Shown here one piece after another: positions 19,033 to 26,423 of a DNA stretch of 45,923 bases. Under the pieces are notes generated by a model. That model was given only the letters and a program-made list of their open reading frames with translations, made no database searches and was not told the DNA's origin. The position numbers and the translations under genes were made by a program. Within the stretch, counting starts at the first letter, position 1. Every line of letters begins with the position of its first letter. Source of the DNA: a virus; IMG/VR virus record IMGVR_UViG_3300040808_001640, positions 1-45,923 of that record. One strand, given 5' to 3'.

Positions 19033-21429
19033 TTAGTAAGTTCCGCCGTCTAAATCGCCGTACGTAATATTACTACCGTCTGATTGTAAAATTTTACCAC
19101 TTGCACCAAGTGTTAACTTATCAAGTGTGTTTGAACCACTAGCGTATAAAATATCACCAGTAGTATATGAACTCTGTCCAGTACCACCATATACTTCACC
19201 AATAACATCAGCATTCCAAGTACCTTGACTAATAGTTCCTAATGTTGTAATTGATGTTTGACCAGCATAAGTTGATTTAATCTGTAATGCGTCAGATGAT
19301 ATTTCAATCGTACTGTCGTCAACAGCAACATCTATTTGATTACCAGTTTTTGTTAAACCATCACCAGCACTAATTTGACCAGCACCAGAGAATTGAGAAA
19401 ATGTAATATTTGTAGTACCAAATGTTGGTGTGCCGTTATGTGTAGCAACATAACCATTGTCAGCATTTGTAGAACCTTGTTCAGCAAAGAAGAAAGTACC
19501 ACCAGTTAATTCTGAAGCTGTATCAGCATCTGGACTTCTTGTTAATACGTATGCACTTGAACCATCACCTGTTGTAGTAACTGTATAGATACCGTTTTGT
19601 GTGTTGTCAGTTTGATCTTTTAATAATACTCTATCACCTTGACTTAAAGTAACACCGTCAATTGCAATAGCACCATTTGAACCAGCAGTAATTGTTCCTG
19701 CACCGTTATCATAAGTACCAGAAACTGTAGAAGTTGTAGCAACTCTAACACTATCTTTTACATCTAAACCATTTGCAACACTATCAACGTATGCTTTTGT
19801 AGCAGCGTCTTGGTCTGAAGATGGATCACTAACGTTTGTAATTCTACTGTTGTTAACATCAACTGAACCAGAACCTTTTGGATTTAATACCAGGTCAATG
19901 TTAGTATCACTACCTGTTGTAGCAATCTCTACACCATCACCAGTAGCTGCGTTACTAACTTGTAATTCATTAACAGCACTTGCAGTTGTTCTTAATAGAA
20001 TTAACTCGTTACCATTTGCGTCAGCAAGATAACCAGCGTCAGCAAATTTAGGTGCTGTAAGTGTTTTATTTGATAGTGTTTCTGTTCCTGCTAATGTAGC
20101 AAAAGAACCATCAGACAATGCACTATTAAATTCAGCAATAGTACCTGTTAAAGTACCTTCAGATAAATCTAATGTTAAAGTGTTGTTTGCACTATCAATT
20201 ACTTTGTTTTGTAAAGTTTGATTTCCTGTTAACGTAGCAACAGTACTGTCTATATCTATTGTTAATTCTTTAGTTAAGTTATCAGTTGTTGTATTAATAC
20301 CAGTTCCACCAACAAATGATAATGACTCACTATCTAAATCAATTGAAGCACTACCTGTATCAGCACTTATATCTAAATCTTGTGCTGTAACTTGATTATC
20401 AACATAAGTTTTAATTGCTTTAGCAGAAGCAAGAGTGCTGTCATCTGTAGTTAAAGATACGGATAAATCAGTTTCAACAACACCAGACGCTAAGTCAGCA
20501 ACTTCAATATTTGAAATTGAGTTACCAGTTCCATTTGCGTCAAATGTTTTATTTGTTAAAGTGTGTGTTGATGAAGCTGTTAGTACGTCAGCGTGTGTGC
20601 TGATTGTAATTGTATCACCTGAAACTGAAGTATCAATATTTGTACCACCAGTAAATGTTAATGTGTCTGAACCTAATGCAACACCATCGTCTGTACCACT
20701 ATCAGCAGCAATATCTAAAGTTGTTGATATTGTAGCCGTACCAGCCGCTGTTAAACGACCTTGTTGGTCAACAGTAAATGTTGGAATTGCAGTTGAAGAA
20801 CCATAACTACCTGGAGTTACAGCAGTGTCATCTAAGTCTATTGTAACTTCGTTATCTGTAATAGATGTAGTAATTCCTGTATCACCAGTAAACGTTAAAG
20901 TTTGACCAGTAGTAAATGTGTCAGTACCACTATCACCAGCAATTGTAAATGAACCTGATGGAATAGCAGCAAAACTTAAATTACCAGAACCGTCAACTGT
21001 TAAGAATTGACCATTTGAGTAAGTACCTGGAAGAGTATAAGTAACGTCTGAAGCTAATGAGTTGGGAGATTTAAGAGCTACAAAATGTGCGCCGTTATTA
21101 GTACCTTCGTTTAATTTTATTGTACCACCTGTGGTAGCATTATTACCAATAAGCAATTCATCAATTGCTTTATTAGAATCTACTACTAAACCAGAAGACG
21201 CAGTTAGCGTTCCTGGTGTGTGGTCTAAAAGTTGTGTGTAATATCTACCACCAATTTCTATTGCTGAATTAGATGAAGATGTTGGATCACCAATGAATAA
21301 CCTATAACCATTACCACCAGCACCATTATCGGTTGCTGAAGTATCATAGACATAAGCTAGTTCCCCTTGGTTAAGGCCGCTGGGTGCATTAGCACCAGTG
21401 GTTCGTTTAATTTTGATTATTGTTGCCAT
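19033..21429 (-). CDS. Tail fibre with repeat modules (798 aa)
   Basis: This fibre starts with the same anchor type (MATIIKIKRTTGANAPSGLN, then QGELAYVYDTS). The middle repeats modules seen in its neighbours: GSYGSSTAIPTFTVDQQGRL (also in the 755-aa fibre), the [17 protein letters not shown] cassette (also in the giant fibre) and three TLTNKT-like segments. From about residue 520 it changes to SRITNVSDPSSDQDAATKAY, then RVATTSTVSGTYDNGAGTIT, a pattern common in phage fibres and probably a beta-helical tip. It ends in a short GILQSDGSNITYGDL-like strand. GGGAGAGA precedes the ATG. It probably forms a late unit with the 76-aa gene upstream and the 152-aa and giant fibre genes downstream. Confidence 0.85.
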   Translation of the reverse strand: MATIIKIKRTTGANAPSGLNQGELAYVYDTSATDNGAGGNGYRLFIGDPTSSSNSAIEIGGRYYTQLLDHTPGTLTASSGLVVDSNKAIDELLIGNNATTGGTIKLNEGTNNGAHFVALKSPNSLASDVTYTLPGTYSNGQFLTVDGSGNLSFAAIPSGSFTIAGDSGTDTFTTGQTLTFTGDTGITTSITDNEVTIDLDDTAVTPGSYGSSTAIPTFTVDQQGRLTAAGTATISTTLDIAADSGTDDGVALGSDTLTFTGGTNIDTSVSGDTITISTHADVLTASSTHTLTNKTFDANGTGNSISNIEVADLASGVVETDLSVSLTTDDSTLASAKAIKTYVDNQVTAQDLDISADTGSASIDLDSESLSFVGGTGINTTTDNLTKELTIDIDSTVATLTGNQTLQNKVIDSANNTLTLDLSEGTLTGTIAEFNSALSDGSFATLAGTETLSNKTLTAPKFADAGYLADANGNELILLRTTASAVNELQVSNAATGDGVEIATTGSDTNIDLVLNPKGSGSVDVNNSRITNVSDPSSDQDAATKAYVDSVANGLDVKDSVRVATTSTVSGTYDNGAGTITAGSNGAIAIDGVTLSQGDRVLLKDQTDNTQNGIYTVTTTGDGSSAYVLTRSPDADTASELTGGTFFFAEQGSTNADNGYVATHNGTPTFGTTNITFSQFSGAGQISAGDGLTKTGNQIDVAVDDSTIEISSDALQIKSTYAGQTSITTLGTISQGTWNADVIGEVYGGTGQSSYTTGDILYASGSNTLDKLTLGASGKILQSDGSNITYGDLDGGTY
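20240..20550 (-). repeat. Fibre cassette copy B, nearly identical to 13390-13700
   Basis: Second copy of the fibre module, here inside the 798-aa fibre. The two copies share the [20 protein letters not shown] peptide exactly, against a background of much looser repeats. Confidence 0.7.
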
Positions 21430-21449
21430 TTAAAATCTCTCCCTATTTT

Positions 21450-21680
21450 TTAAAATGTGCCACCGTTTAATATTAAATTTCCACTTTCAGTTTTTATATC
21501 ATTTCGACTTGTCCATTTTTTAGAAGTATTATCATATTGAAGCATTGCACCATCATTTAATGTTGATACATTAACATCACCTAGAGCATTAAGTCTAGTT
21601 GAAGCTGATGGAACAGTAACGGAAACGTTTCTCGGTCCCGAAGTATTATTATTAATTGTAGCTGTTATTCTGTCTGACAT
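21450..21680 (-). CDS. Small fibre-associated protein (76 aa)
   Basis: A 76-aa protein starting MSDRITATINNNTSGPRNVS and containing LGDVNVSTLNDGAMLQYDNT. This L.DV....L.DG..L.Y....W pattern is widespread in phage fibres and usually forms a short beta module. It may be a detached fibre N-terminus or a fibre accessory protein. The gene lies 20 bases upstream of the 798-aa fibre and 28 bases after an exact late box, so it probably heads that late unit. No further function can be assigned. Confidence 0.7.
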   Translation of the reverse strand: MSDRITATINNNTSGPRNVSVTVPSASTRLNALGDVNVSTLNDGAMLQYDNTSKKWTSRNDIKTESGNLILNGGTF

Positions 21681-21707
21681 ATTACCTTATTACTAGTAAG
21701 TTTATAA

Positions 21708-21715
21708 TATTTATA
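21708..21715 (-). promoter_or_regulatory. T4-type late promoter box TATAAATA for fibre unit
   Basis: Exact TATAAATA on the minus strand, 27 bases before the 76-aa gene, in a 65-bp gap (21681-21745). It is followed by an AAGGTAAT ribosome-binding site close to the ATG. It is the likely promoter for 21680 down to 10837. Confidence 0.7.
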
Positions 21716-21745
21716 ATAATAAGGTAATGTAAAACTAGTTAATAA

Positions 21746-21997
21746 CTACTTTTTTTCAGCTTCTTTTGATGTATCAATGCCCAATTCAGTGGCAATAATA
21801 TCATCATAGTGTTTTTGTAAAATAGCAACTTTTTCTAACTCTAAAGACAACTTAACTCTAGTTGCTTGTAGGTCTTGTCTAATGATAATACTATTTAAAG
21901 TTTTTGTATTTAACTCACTTCTTTTATAGTCTTTACCATCAATTGTAAAAGTTTGTTCTTTATTCACATCTGTTTGTGTATTCAATTCACTACTCAT
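21746..21997 (-). CDS. Small coiled-coil phage protein, DUF6447-like (83 aa)
   Basis: This 83-aa acidic/basic protein has two parts. TFTIDGKDYKRSELN (about residues 16-30) forms a short beta hairpin, and a long amphipathic helix follows to the end (QATRVKLSLELEKVAILQKH). The 'xIDGKxY....L' plus helix plan resembles the small phage family DUF6447 of unknown function, common in marine T4-like phages. A role as chaperone or adaptor for fibres is only a guess from location. GGAG lies before the ATG. It sits between the 111-aa gene (15-base gap) and the late box at 21708. Confidence 0.65.
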   Translation of the reverse strand: MSSELNTQTDVNKEQTFTIDGKDYKRSELNTKTLNSIIIRQDLQATRVKLSLELEKVAILQKHYDDIIATELGIDTSKEAEKK

Positions 21998-22012
21998 TTT
22001 ATTCTCCTATTA

Positions 22013-22348
22013 TTAAACGTTTGGTTTAACGGTGATTAAACCTTCAATTATTTTTGTTACAGTACTGTCACTTGCCGTTATATCTAAATCGTAAACATAA
22101 CGTGCTGGTGCGTCTAAAGCTGCAGTTTGAGCTGCAGTTAAAGAAAGTGTTATAACACCTGTTGTTCTATCGGCATCAAAAGTTGTTGTAATAGTGGTTC
22201 TTGTTCTTGTTGAAGCATAACCTAAGGCCATCTTTGCACTTGCAGTATATCCATCTAAGTTTAGTGGGTTTCCTGAAGCGTCCCTTACGGTTACTGCTGA
22301 ACTGAACGTAGTTCCTTGATGTATTACATAATTTGCTACTGCTGCCAT
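22013..22348 (-). CDS. Ig-like virion protein, BppU N-terminal-like (111 aa)
   Basis: The 111-aa protein reads like a single immunoglobulin-like beta sandwich. It has YVIHQGTTFSSAVTVRDASG, then LDGYTASAKMALGYAS, ITLSLTAAQTAALDAPARYV and YDLDITASDSTVTKIIEGLI. The G.(T/D)F...V...D..G.P.(D/N)L.GYTA pattern occurs in small phage head/tail and baseplate proteins related to the BppU N-terminal domain. It probably decorates the virion or sits in the baseplate or fibre base. An exact late box lies only 5 bases upstream of the ATG, which leaves almost no leader (see findings). It marks the boundary between virion genes and the upstream enzyme cluster. Confidence 0.7.
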   Translation of the reverse strand: MAAVANYVIHQGTTFSSAVTVRDASGNPLNLDGYTASAKMALGYASTRTRTTITTTFDADRTTGVITLSLTAAQTAALDAPARYVYDLDITASDSTVTKIIEGLITVKPNV

Positions 22349-22353
22349 AATAC

Positions 22354-22361
22354 TATTTATA
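22354..22361 (-). promoter_or_regulatory. TATAAATA box immediately upstream of the 111-aa gene
   Basis: Exact TATAAATA on the minus strand, ending 5 bases before the ATG at 22348, in the 26-bp gap after the oxygenase stop. In T4 the start point lies a few bases after this box, so the transcript would begin at or near the ATG. Confidence 0.6.
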
Positions 22362-22374
22362 CTTGTTTTTTACT

Positions 22375-23043
22375 TTATTTTTTTGAAAAATAATCATCAA
22401 TATATTTAGGCATTTTCATATCCTTTTTTGATATATATGAATTTTTATACTTTATATATGAATCAGATATTAAATCTTTATACTCTTTATTTGAGTCATC
22501 AGCATCCCAAGGAGATCCCATTGCTAGTGTAAATTTCATAGTATTATCATTATTAACCATAGTGTGAGGCCAATAACCTGACATCATAAAAGGGTGTTGT
22601 AATAGATTTTCATTTATATGATAGTTTTCTTCTTGCCCATTAAAATATAGATTGTCTGTTTGACCTCTTATAACTACTCTAAATTTATGTTCTAGTGTAT
22701 TGTTCGCAAAGTTTTTACGGCTACAATCTATATGTGTTGGATTAGCTTCCTTAGGTAATGTACAAATAACTACGATACGCCCTAAATCACCTGCCCATGG
22801 TTGTACATACTTTTCTATGTATGATCTAATTTCAGGTAATTGATCACTTTCTGACGACCATTGTTTTGTAGTTTTATTTTCTAAAGTATTGCCACCACTT
22901 ACATAGATTGGTATGTGGCGACAGTTTCTAAATTTATCATCAAAACTATTTTCATCTACTATTCTTTCTAATCTTTCAATAAGAGAAACGGTAGTATTAA
23001 ATTTAGGTAAATCCAAATATAAAAATGCTAAGTCATTAATCAT
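22375..23043 (-). CDS. 2OG-Fe(II) oxygenase-like protein (222 aa)
   Basis: This protein looks like a double-stranded beta-helix (cupin-fold) oxygenase of the aspartyl/asparaginyl hydroxylase type. I see a possible H-x-D metal pair at H104-I-D106 (EANPTHID), FRVVIRGQTDNLYF strands after it, and a distal histidine H160 in YWPHTMVNND. The position about ten residues after the distal His, where the 2-oxoglutarate arginine usually sits, is K170 (TMKFTLAMG), so cofactor binding may differ. The target is unknown. The ATG overlaps the preceding oxygenase gene by 8 bases; the Lys-rich C-terminus ends in YIDDYFSKK. It is the last gene of the enzyme cluster before the virion genes. Confidence 0.65.
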   Translation of the reverse strand: MINDLAFLYLDLPKFNTTVSLIERLERIVDENSFDDKFRNCRHIPIYVSGGNTLENKTTKQWSSESDQLPEIRSYIEKYVQPWAGDLGRIVVICTLPKEANPTHIDCSRKNFANNTLEHKFRVVIRGQTDNLYFNGQEENYHINENLLQHPFMMSGYWPHTMVNNDNTMKFTLAMGSPWDADDSNKEYKDLISDSYIKYKNSYISKKDMKMPKYIDDYFSKK

Positions 23044-23512
23044 TTGTTTTTATATCTTCAAAAGGTATGTCATGCAATCCCATATGAAAGACTATTCTTT
23101 CAACTGTAGGTGCTTTTACACCGTGAGCTACTTTTGTATTAATTACTGTCATATTTTGATATAACACTTCCGTGCCGTCGCCAAAATATAAAGGTCCCGT
23201 CATTTCCGTTACTGGAATAACAACTGAACTTTTACTCAATACATCAACGTGTAAAGGTAATTCACCACCAGGAAGAACTCTAAAAAAATTACATCTCCAT
23301 TCTTTAGGTCTTATTCCTAAATAATTCCATATTTTTTTTATTTCTCTTAATAAAGGCCTATCAAAATCTTTTATTTCTTGTACAAAAAATTTATTATTCT
23401 CCCAGGACATATACTCTTTATATAAAACATTACTATCTTCCCACTTATTATTAATATATGATTTAAAAAACTTTTTGTCAGTATTGTAATTAGTTTCAAT
23501 ATAATTAGACAT
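23036..23512 (-). CDS. 2OG-Fe(II) oxygenase-like protein (158 aa)
   Basis: This short double-stranded beta-helix oxygenase has a complete-looking active site. The metal pair is H88-V-D90 in PGGELPLHVD, the distal ligand is H130 in NTKVAHGVKA, and R139 (VERIVFHMG) is placed to bind 2-oxoglutarate. CNFFRVLPGG before the motif is a typical lead-in strand. The substrate cannot be told; phage members of this fold are often suspected of modifying proteins or nucleotides. It overlaps both neighbours by 8 bases, so the run of oxygenases is translated as a coupled set. The length is short for the family but covers the whole core. Confidence 0.72.
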   Translation of the reverse strand: MSNYIETNYNTDKKFFKSYINNKWEDSNVLYKEYMSWENNKFFVQEIKDFDRPLLREIKKIWNYLGIRPKEWRCNFFRVLPGGELPLHVDVLSKSSVVIPVTEMTGPLYFGDGTEVLYQNMTVINTKVAHGVKAPTVERIVFHMGLHDIPFEDIKTND

Positions 23513-24332
23513 CTAAATCCTCTTGTGTCAAAAACGAAATAATAATATGAGCTCTTGTAGTTGTTCCTTTATTCCAAGCACTATGTTTAAGACCTTGATT
23601 TAAAAACCAACACTCTCCTGGTAACATTTTTTGTTCGTGTTTTACACCATTTCTATCAATAACGTGAAAGCCACAATCTTCATTTGTTGTTAAAGGTATA
23701 TGATAACGTACAGAATAGTCAGTATTATAATCAATATGATCACCAATAAATGCACCTGGATCCATAACAGCAATTCTTGCTCTTGTATGTTCAGCTTTAA
23801 AACTTTTTAATACTTCTTCAAGGTATGTTCCTCTTACCCAATCTTTTACTTTATTATAGTGTCGTTCATCTAATCGTGTTTTAGGTATTTTTTTATCATA
23901 AACACGATCTTCCATTTCAGGATTATATTCTGTAAGTGCTATTTGTTTATATGGAGAACCATTAACTTCATACTTTCCATCTTTGTCTTTTACAATATAA
24001 TTTTCATAAGGCTTAACATAACTTCTATAATCCCAAGCCATTCTCTTACCACCTAATGCTTTAGTTATTTGACTTTCGTTTTTATATAATTCAGATTCAG
24101 CCACATCATTATTAACTAAAAATTGATATGCGTCTTCTATTGAAGTAAATTTTAAACCAAATGCTTTTTGTAGTTTTGCTGTTTTGCCACCCACAAGGTC
24201 ACCGTATCCTTCTTTAACTTTCAAATCATCTTCTTGTTCAACTGGCATATTTCTAACAACTTCATTGATACGTTCATAATCAAATGTATATGATAGTTTT
24301 TTAAATGCTGGTAATTGTTCTCTTTTTAACAT
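23505..24332 (-). CDS. Aspartyl/asparaginyl beta-hydroxylase-like oxygenase (275 aa)
   Basis: The C-terminal half (about residues 180-275) matches the aspartyl/asparaginyl beta-hydroxylase family. It has H199-I-D201 in FIGDHIDYNT, YHIPLTTNEDCGFHV, then MLPGECWFLNQGLKHSAWNK with H250, and R260 in TTRAHIIISF. All the expected Fe(II) and 2-oxoglutarate residues are present. The N-terminal 170 residues are Lys/Glu-rich and not recognised; they may bind the substrate protein. The family hydroxylates Asp, Asn or related residues in proteins or free metabolites. It overlaps the GNAT-like gene by 7 bases and the next oxygenase by 8 bases. It is the largest of the five clustered oxygenases. Confidence 0.8.
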   Translation of the reverse strand: MLKREQLPAFKKLSYTFDYERINEVVRNMPVEQEDDLKVKEGYGDLVGGKTAKLQKAFGLKFTSIEDAYQFLVNNDVAESELYKNESQITKALGGKRMAWDYRSYVKPYENYIVKDKDGKYEVNGSPYKQIALTEYNPEMEDRVYDKKIPKTRLDERHYNKVKDWVRGTYLEEVLKSFKAEHTRARIAVMDPGAFIGDHIDYNTDYSVRYHIPLTTNEDCGFHVIDRNGVKHEQKMLPGECWFLNQGLKHSAWNKGTTTRAHIIISFLTQEDLDV

Positions 24333-24841
24333 AATCTTGCCTTGTATTGCTCACTACCATGTGAAACTTGTATCTTTATATCAGATACATTCCAAATAGT
24401 ATTTGTTTTTTGTCCTAAGTTATATATAAACTTTTTAAAGTATCGTAAAGACTTCTCTCTACTAATAAAGATTTTGGAATAGCCTAGTTTTTTTGCTATA
24501 TCTATTTGTTGTAAAACCATTTCGCAAACGTGGTCGTCTGCTATAATTTTTGATGTTCTTCTCATTTTAGGCATTTCATAGTATCTATTTAATATTCTCA
24601 CTTCATTTTTATCAAAGTATTTATCTCTCTTTAATATAGTTGAAAATCCTACAATCTCATCTTTCATTGTGTATATACTAATTGCTTCAAAAGATAACCA
24701 ATTCATATCCACATAATTTTTATAAAGCTTATCCTTACTATCAAAAGTTATTTTACTTAACTGTTGAATTATATCAGGTCTGTCTTTAGGTATAAAAGTA
24801 ATACTTGTAGCTGGTTTATGGCTGTGCAAAGGTTTTAACAT
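24326..24841 (-). CDS. GNAT-like acetyltransferase (weak assignment)
   Basis: This protein has the size and strand pattern of a GNAT acyltransferase. SFEAISIYTMKDEIVGFSTI looks like the central beta strands, and EMVLQQIDIAKKLGYSKIFI the helix and strand after the acyl-CoA site; the classic Q/RxxGxG/A loop is not clear. I chose the ATG at 24841 (start MLKPLHSHKP), because the earlier ATG at 24871 would overlap the preceding gene by 56 bases and lacks a ribosome-binding site, while CGAAAGAA precedes 24841. Small GNAT-like proteins often sit among oxygenase genes in marine phages. The substrate is unknown. Confidence 0.55.
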   Translation of the reverse strand: MLKPLHSHKPATSITFIPKDRPDIIQQLSKITFDSKDKLYKNYVDMNWLSFEAISIYTMKDEIVGFSTILKRDKYFDKNEVRILNRYYEMPKMRRTSKIIADDHVCEMVLQQIDIAKKLGYSKIFISREKSLRYFKKFIYNLGQKTNTIWNVSDIKIQVSHGSEQYKARLC

Positions 24842-25397
24842 AATTATAAAATTCTTTCGTTTTTTTGCCATGCACTAATAAGTGTATTCGTTCTTCATCC
24901 GAATTATTTTCAACATAATGCTCATAATGTATATTTAAAACTACACTCATACCAGGCTCATATTTCAATTCTTTGTTATTTAAAATAAACTTGTTACCTT
25001 CTGGATAGGTAATACTTATATTTAAAGGTTCAAGCCAATTTTGTTCAGGTATATCAATATGTTTTGCAATATAACCTTTAGGTTTTATTACCAAAAATCT
25101 TACATCATCTATACGTGAGTATGGTAAACTTTTTACCCAATTCATAGTATTAGTGCATTTTTCACCTATATCTGTAGTAAAAGGTTTTAATCCTTTTTGT
25201 CTATACTCCCAATGACTATTTGTCTTATCAGAGCCAAAACCATAAAGAGTTACAGCGAACCAATCTTTGTGACCATCTTCTGGTCTATGAATTATTAAAT
25301 TATCTTTTATTGAATTGTATTCTTCTAATATGGTATCACAAGGAACATTAAAGTCCATGGACACCCATTCTGTACTACTATTTCTATCAAAGGTCAT
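24816..25397 (-). CDS. Aspartyl/asparaginyl beta-hydroxylase-like oxygenase (193 aa)
   Basis: A second clear member of the aspartyl/asparaginyl hydroxylase type. The metal pair is H113-I-D115 in KGYIAKHIDIPE, the distal histidine H160 in IHYEHYVENN, and R170 in DEERIHLLVHG. Between them LNISITYPEGNKFILNNKEL and YEPGMSVVLN form the expected beta-helix strands. The N-terminal 100 residues include KDWFAVTLYGFGSD, also a family-like strand pair. It shares one base with the desaturase stop (TAATG), so the two are translationally coupled. This pairing might point to lipid or fatty-acid-linked chemistry, but that is inference. Confidence 0.78.
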   Translation of the reverse strand: MTFDRNSSTEWVSMDFNVPCDTILEEYNSIKDNLIIHRPEDGHKDWFAVTLYGFGSDKTNSHWEYRQKGLKPFTTDIGEKCTNTMNWVKSLPYSRIDDVRFLVIKPKGYIAKHIDIPEQNWLEPLNISITYPEGNKFILNNKELKYEPGMSVVLNIHYEHYVENNSDEERIHLLVHGKKTKEFYNYVKTFAQP

Positions 25398-26026
25398 TAT
25401 ATAAAAAGTTTTTTAGCAACTAATCCTGCAAAATCGTATTTACTTAATTGTACCTGCCCAGGATTTGCGTGATGAACATCATGGTGTCCTTCACCTGCAG
25501 ATAAAATTCCTATCAACCAGTTATATACTGGTTTACCATCATTATGTCCTAACGCATTAAAGATTCCGTAACTTACGAAACCTAACACTAAAGGTGATAG
25601 AACAAACATAATAAACAATGGTACACTTATTAATAGCGTTATAACTGCTGTTGCAATATGCAGTTTTAACCAATGTTTATGAAAAAACATTATACGAGGA
25701 TTCTTATATAGATCCCTTACATAATGCCTAGGTATTTGTTTTACTCTCCAGTTATTTACCAACACATTCCAAAAACCTTTATGTAATGGACTATGTGGAT
25801 CTTCTTCCGTATCTGAATGTCTGTGGTGTATTCTGTGAGCGCCTACCCAACCTAGTGGTGATCTACTACCTGCTAACATAGCAAGATATAAAACAGCTGC
25901 CTCAAACCATTTAGGTGTTTCAAATTGTTTGTGGGCAAATTTTCTATGTAGGCCTATTGACAGACCAAACATAGCAATAAACTGATACCATATAAAACCC
26001 ACCAATAACATAATAAAATATTCCAT
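25397..26026 (-). CDS. Acyl (delta-9 type) fatty-acid desaturase, short form (209 aa)
   Basis: This is a membrane di-iron desaturase that would introduce a double bond into a fatty acyl chain. All three histidine boxes are present: HRKFAH (27-32), HRIHH (64-68) and HHDVHH (181-186, containing HxxHH), with a further NALGH near residue 161 as in acyl-CoA/acyl-lipid delta-9 desaturases. Hydrophobic segments at about residues 3-24, 42-60, 122-147 and 148-158 fit membrane spans. At 209 aa it is much shorter than typical bacterial enzymes (about 300 aa); the N-terminal first hairpin looks trimmed, as in other phage versions. It could adjust host membrane fluidity or a lipid-linked precursor. It lies 6 bases after the 100-aa gene. 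Confidence 0.88.
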   Translation of the reverse strand: MEYFIMLLVGFIWYQFIAMFGLSIGLHRKFAHKQFETPKWFEAAVLYLAMLAGSRSPLGWVGAHRIHHRHSDTEEDPHSPLHKGFWNVLVNNWRVKQIPRHYVRDLYKNPRIMFFHKHWLKLHIATAVITLLISVPLFIMFVLSPLVLGFVSYGIFNALGHNDGKPVYNWLIGILSAGEGHHDVHHANPGQVQLSKYDFAGLVAKKLFI

Positions 26027-26032
26027 AATATA

Positions 26033-26335
26033 TTACTCTGATTCTAAACTATATGATATATTATTGTTAATACAATGTTGCTCACGTTTTGCTGTAAATG
26101 GAGATAGTACTGGATCGTTTGCTATTAAACTTGAGATCGAAATACCATCTTTAACTACAACATGTTTTGTATTTGTTAATCCATCAGCAGTAGTTGTTCC
26201 TGTAAAATCATAACTAATTATATCTCCACTAGTTTTATATTCTTCAAATTTAGCTAAAACGGCAGAGTCAGTTATTTCCCAAAACTGAACATCAGTTGTA
26301 GGTCTTGTCTGTACTAATTTAAAAGTTGTACTCAT
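26033..26335 (-). CDS. Small protein of unknown function (100 aa)
   Basis: I do not recognise this 100-aa protein. It starts MSTTFKLVQTRPTTDVQFWE and continues with an alternating beta pattern (SGDIISYDFTGTTTADGLTN, KHVVVKDGISISSLI), ending in a polar tail with one Cys (HCINNNISYSLESE). There is no signal peptide or membrane segment. The composition is more like a virion or decoration protein than an enzyme. It is the first gene after an exact late box (26412-26419), is preceded by AAAGGAAA, and leads into the desaturase-oxygenase run, with which it probably shares a late transcript. Confidence 0.6.
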   Translation of the reverse strand: MSTTFKLVQTRPTTDVQFWEITDSAVLAKFEEYKTSGDIISYDFTGTTTADGLTNTKHVVVKDGISISSLIANDPVLSPFTAKREQHCINNNISYSLESE

Positions 26336-26411
26336 GTTATTTTCCTTTATTATTAATTTATATAATTGCCGTCAAGTGCATTTTCACCTTTTGAGGCATT
26401 ATAATATTTAC

Positions 26412-26419
26412 TATTTATA
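26412..26419 (-). promoter_or_regulatory. T4-type late promoter box TATAAATA for the oxygenase/desaturase unit
   Basis: Exact TATAAATA on the minus strand in the 88-bp gap 26336-26423, with a leader of about 70 bases to the ATG at 26335. A second, near-match box (CATAAATA, 26421-26428) overlaps the stop of the upstream oxygenase. It suggests that the enzyme cluster is expressed late, with the virion genes. Confidence 0.65.
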
Positions 26420-26423
26420 ATAT

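Noticed and set aside
7865-21429. Diversity-generating retroelement, suggested by Mtd-like fibre starts
   Set aside because: The similarity is only to the common N-terminal anchor domain. No reverse transcriptase gene or template/variable repeat pair with A-specific changes was seen in the window.
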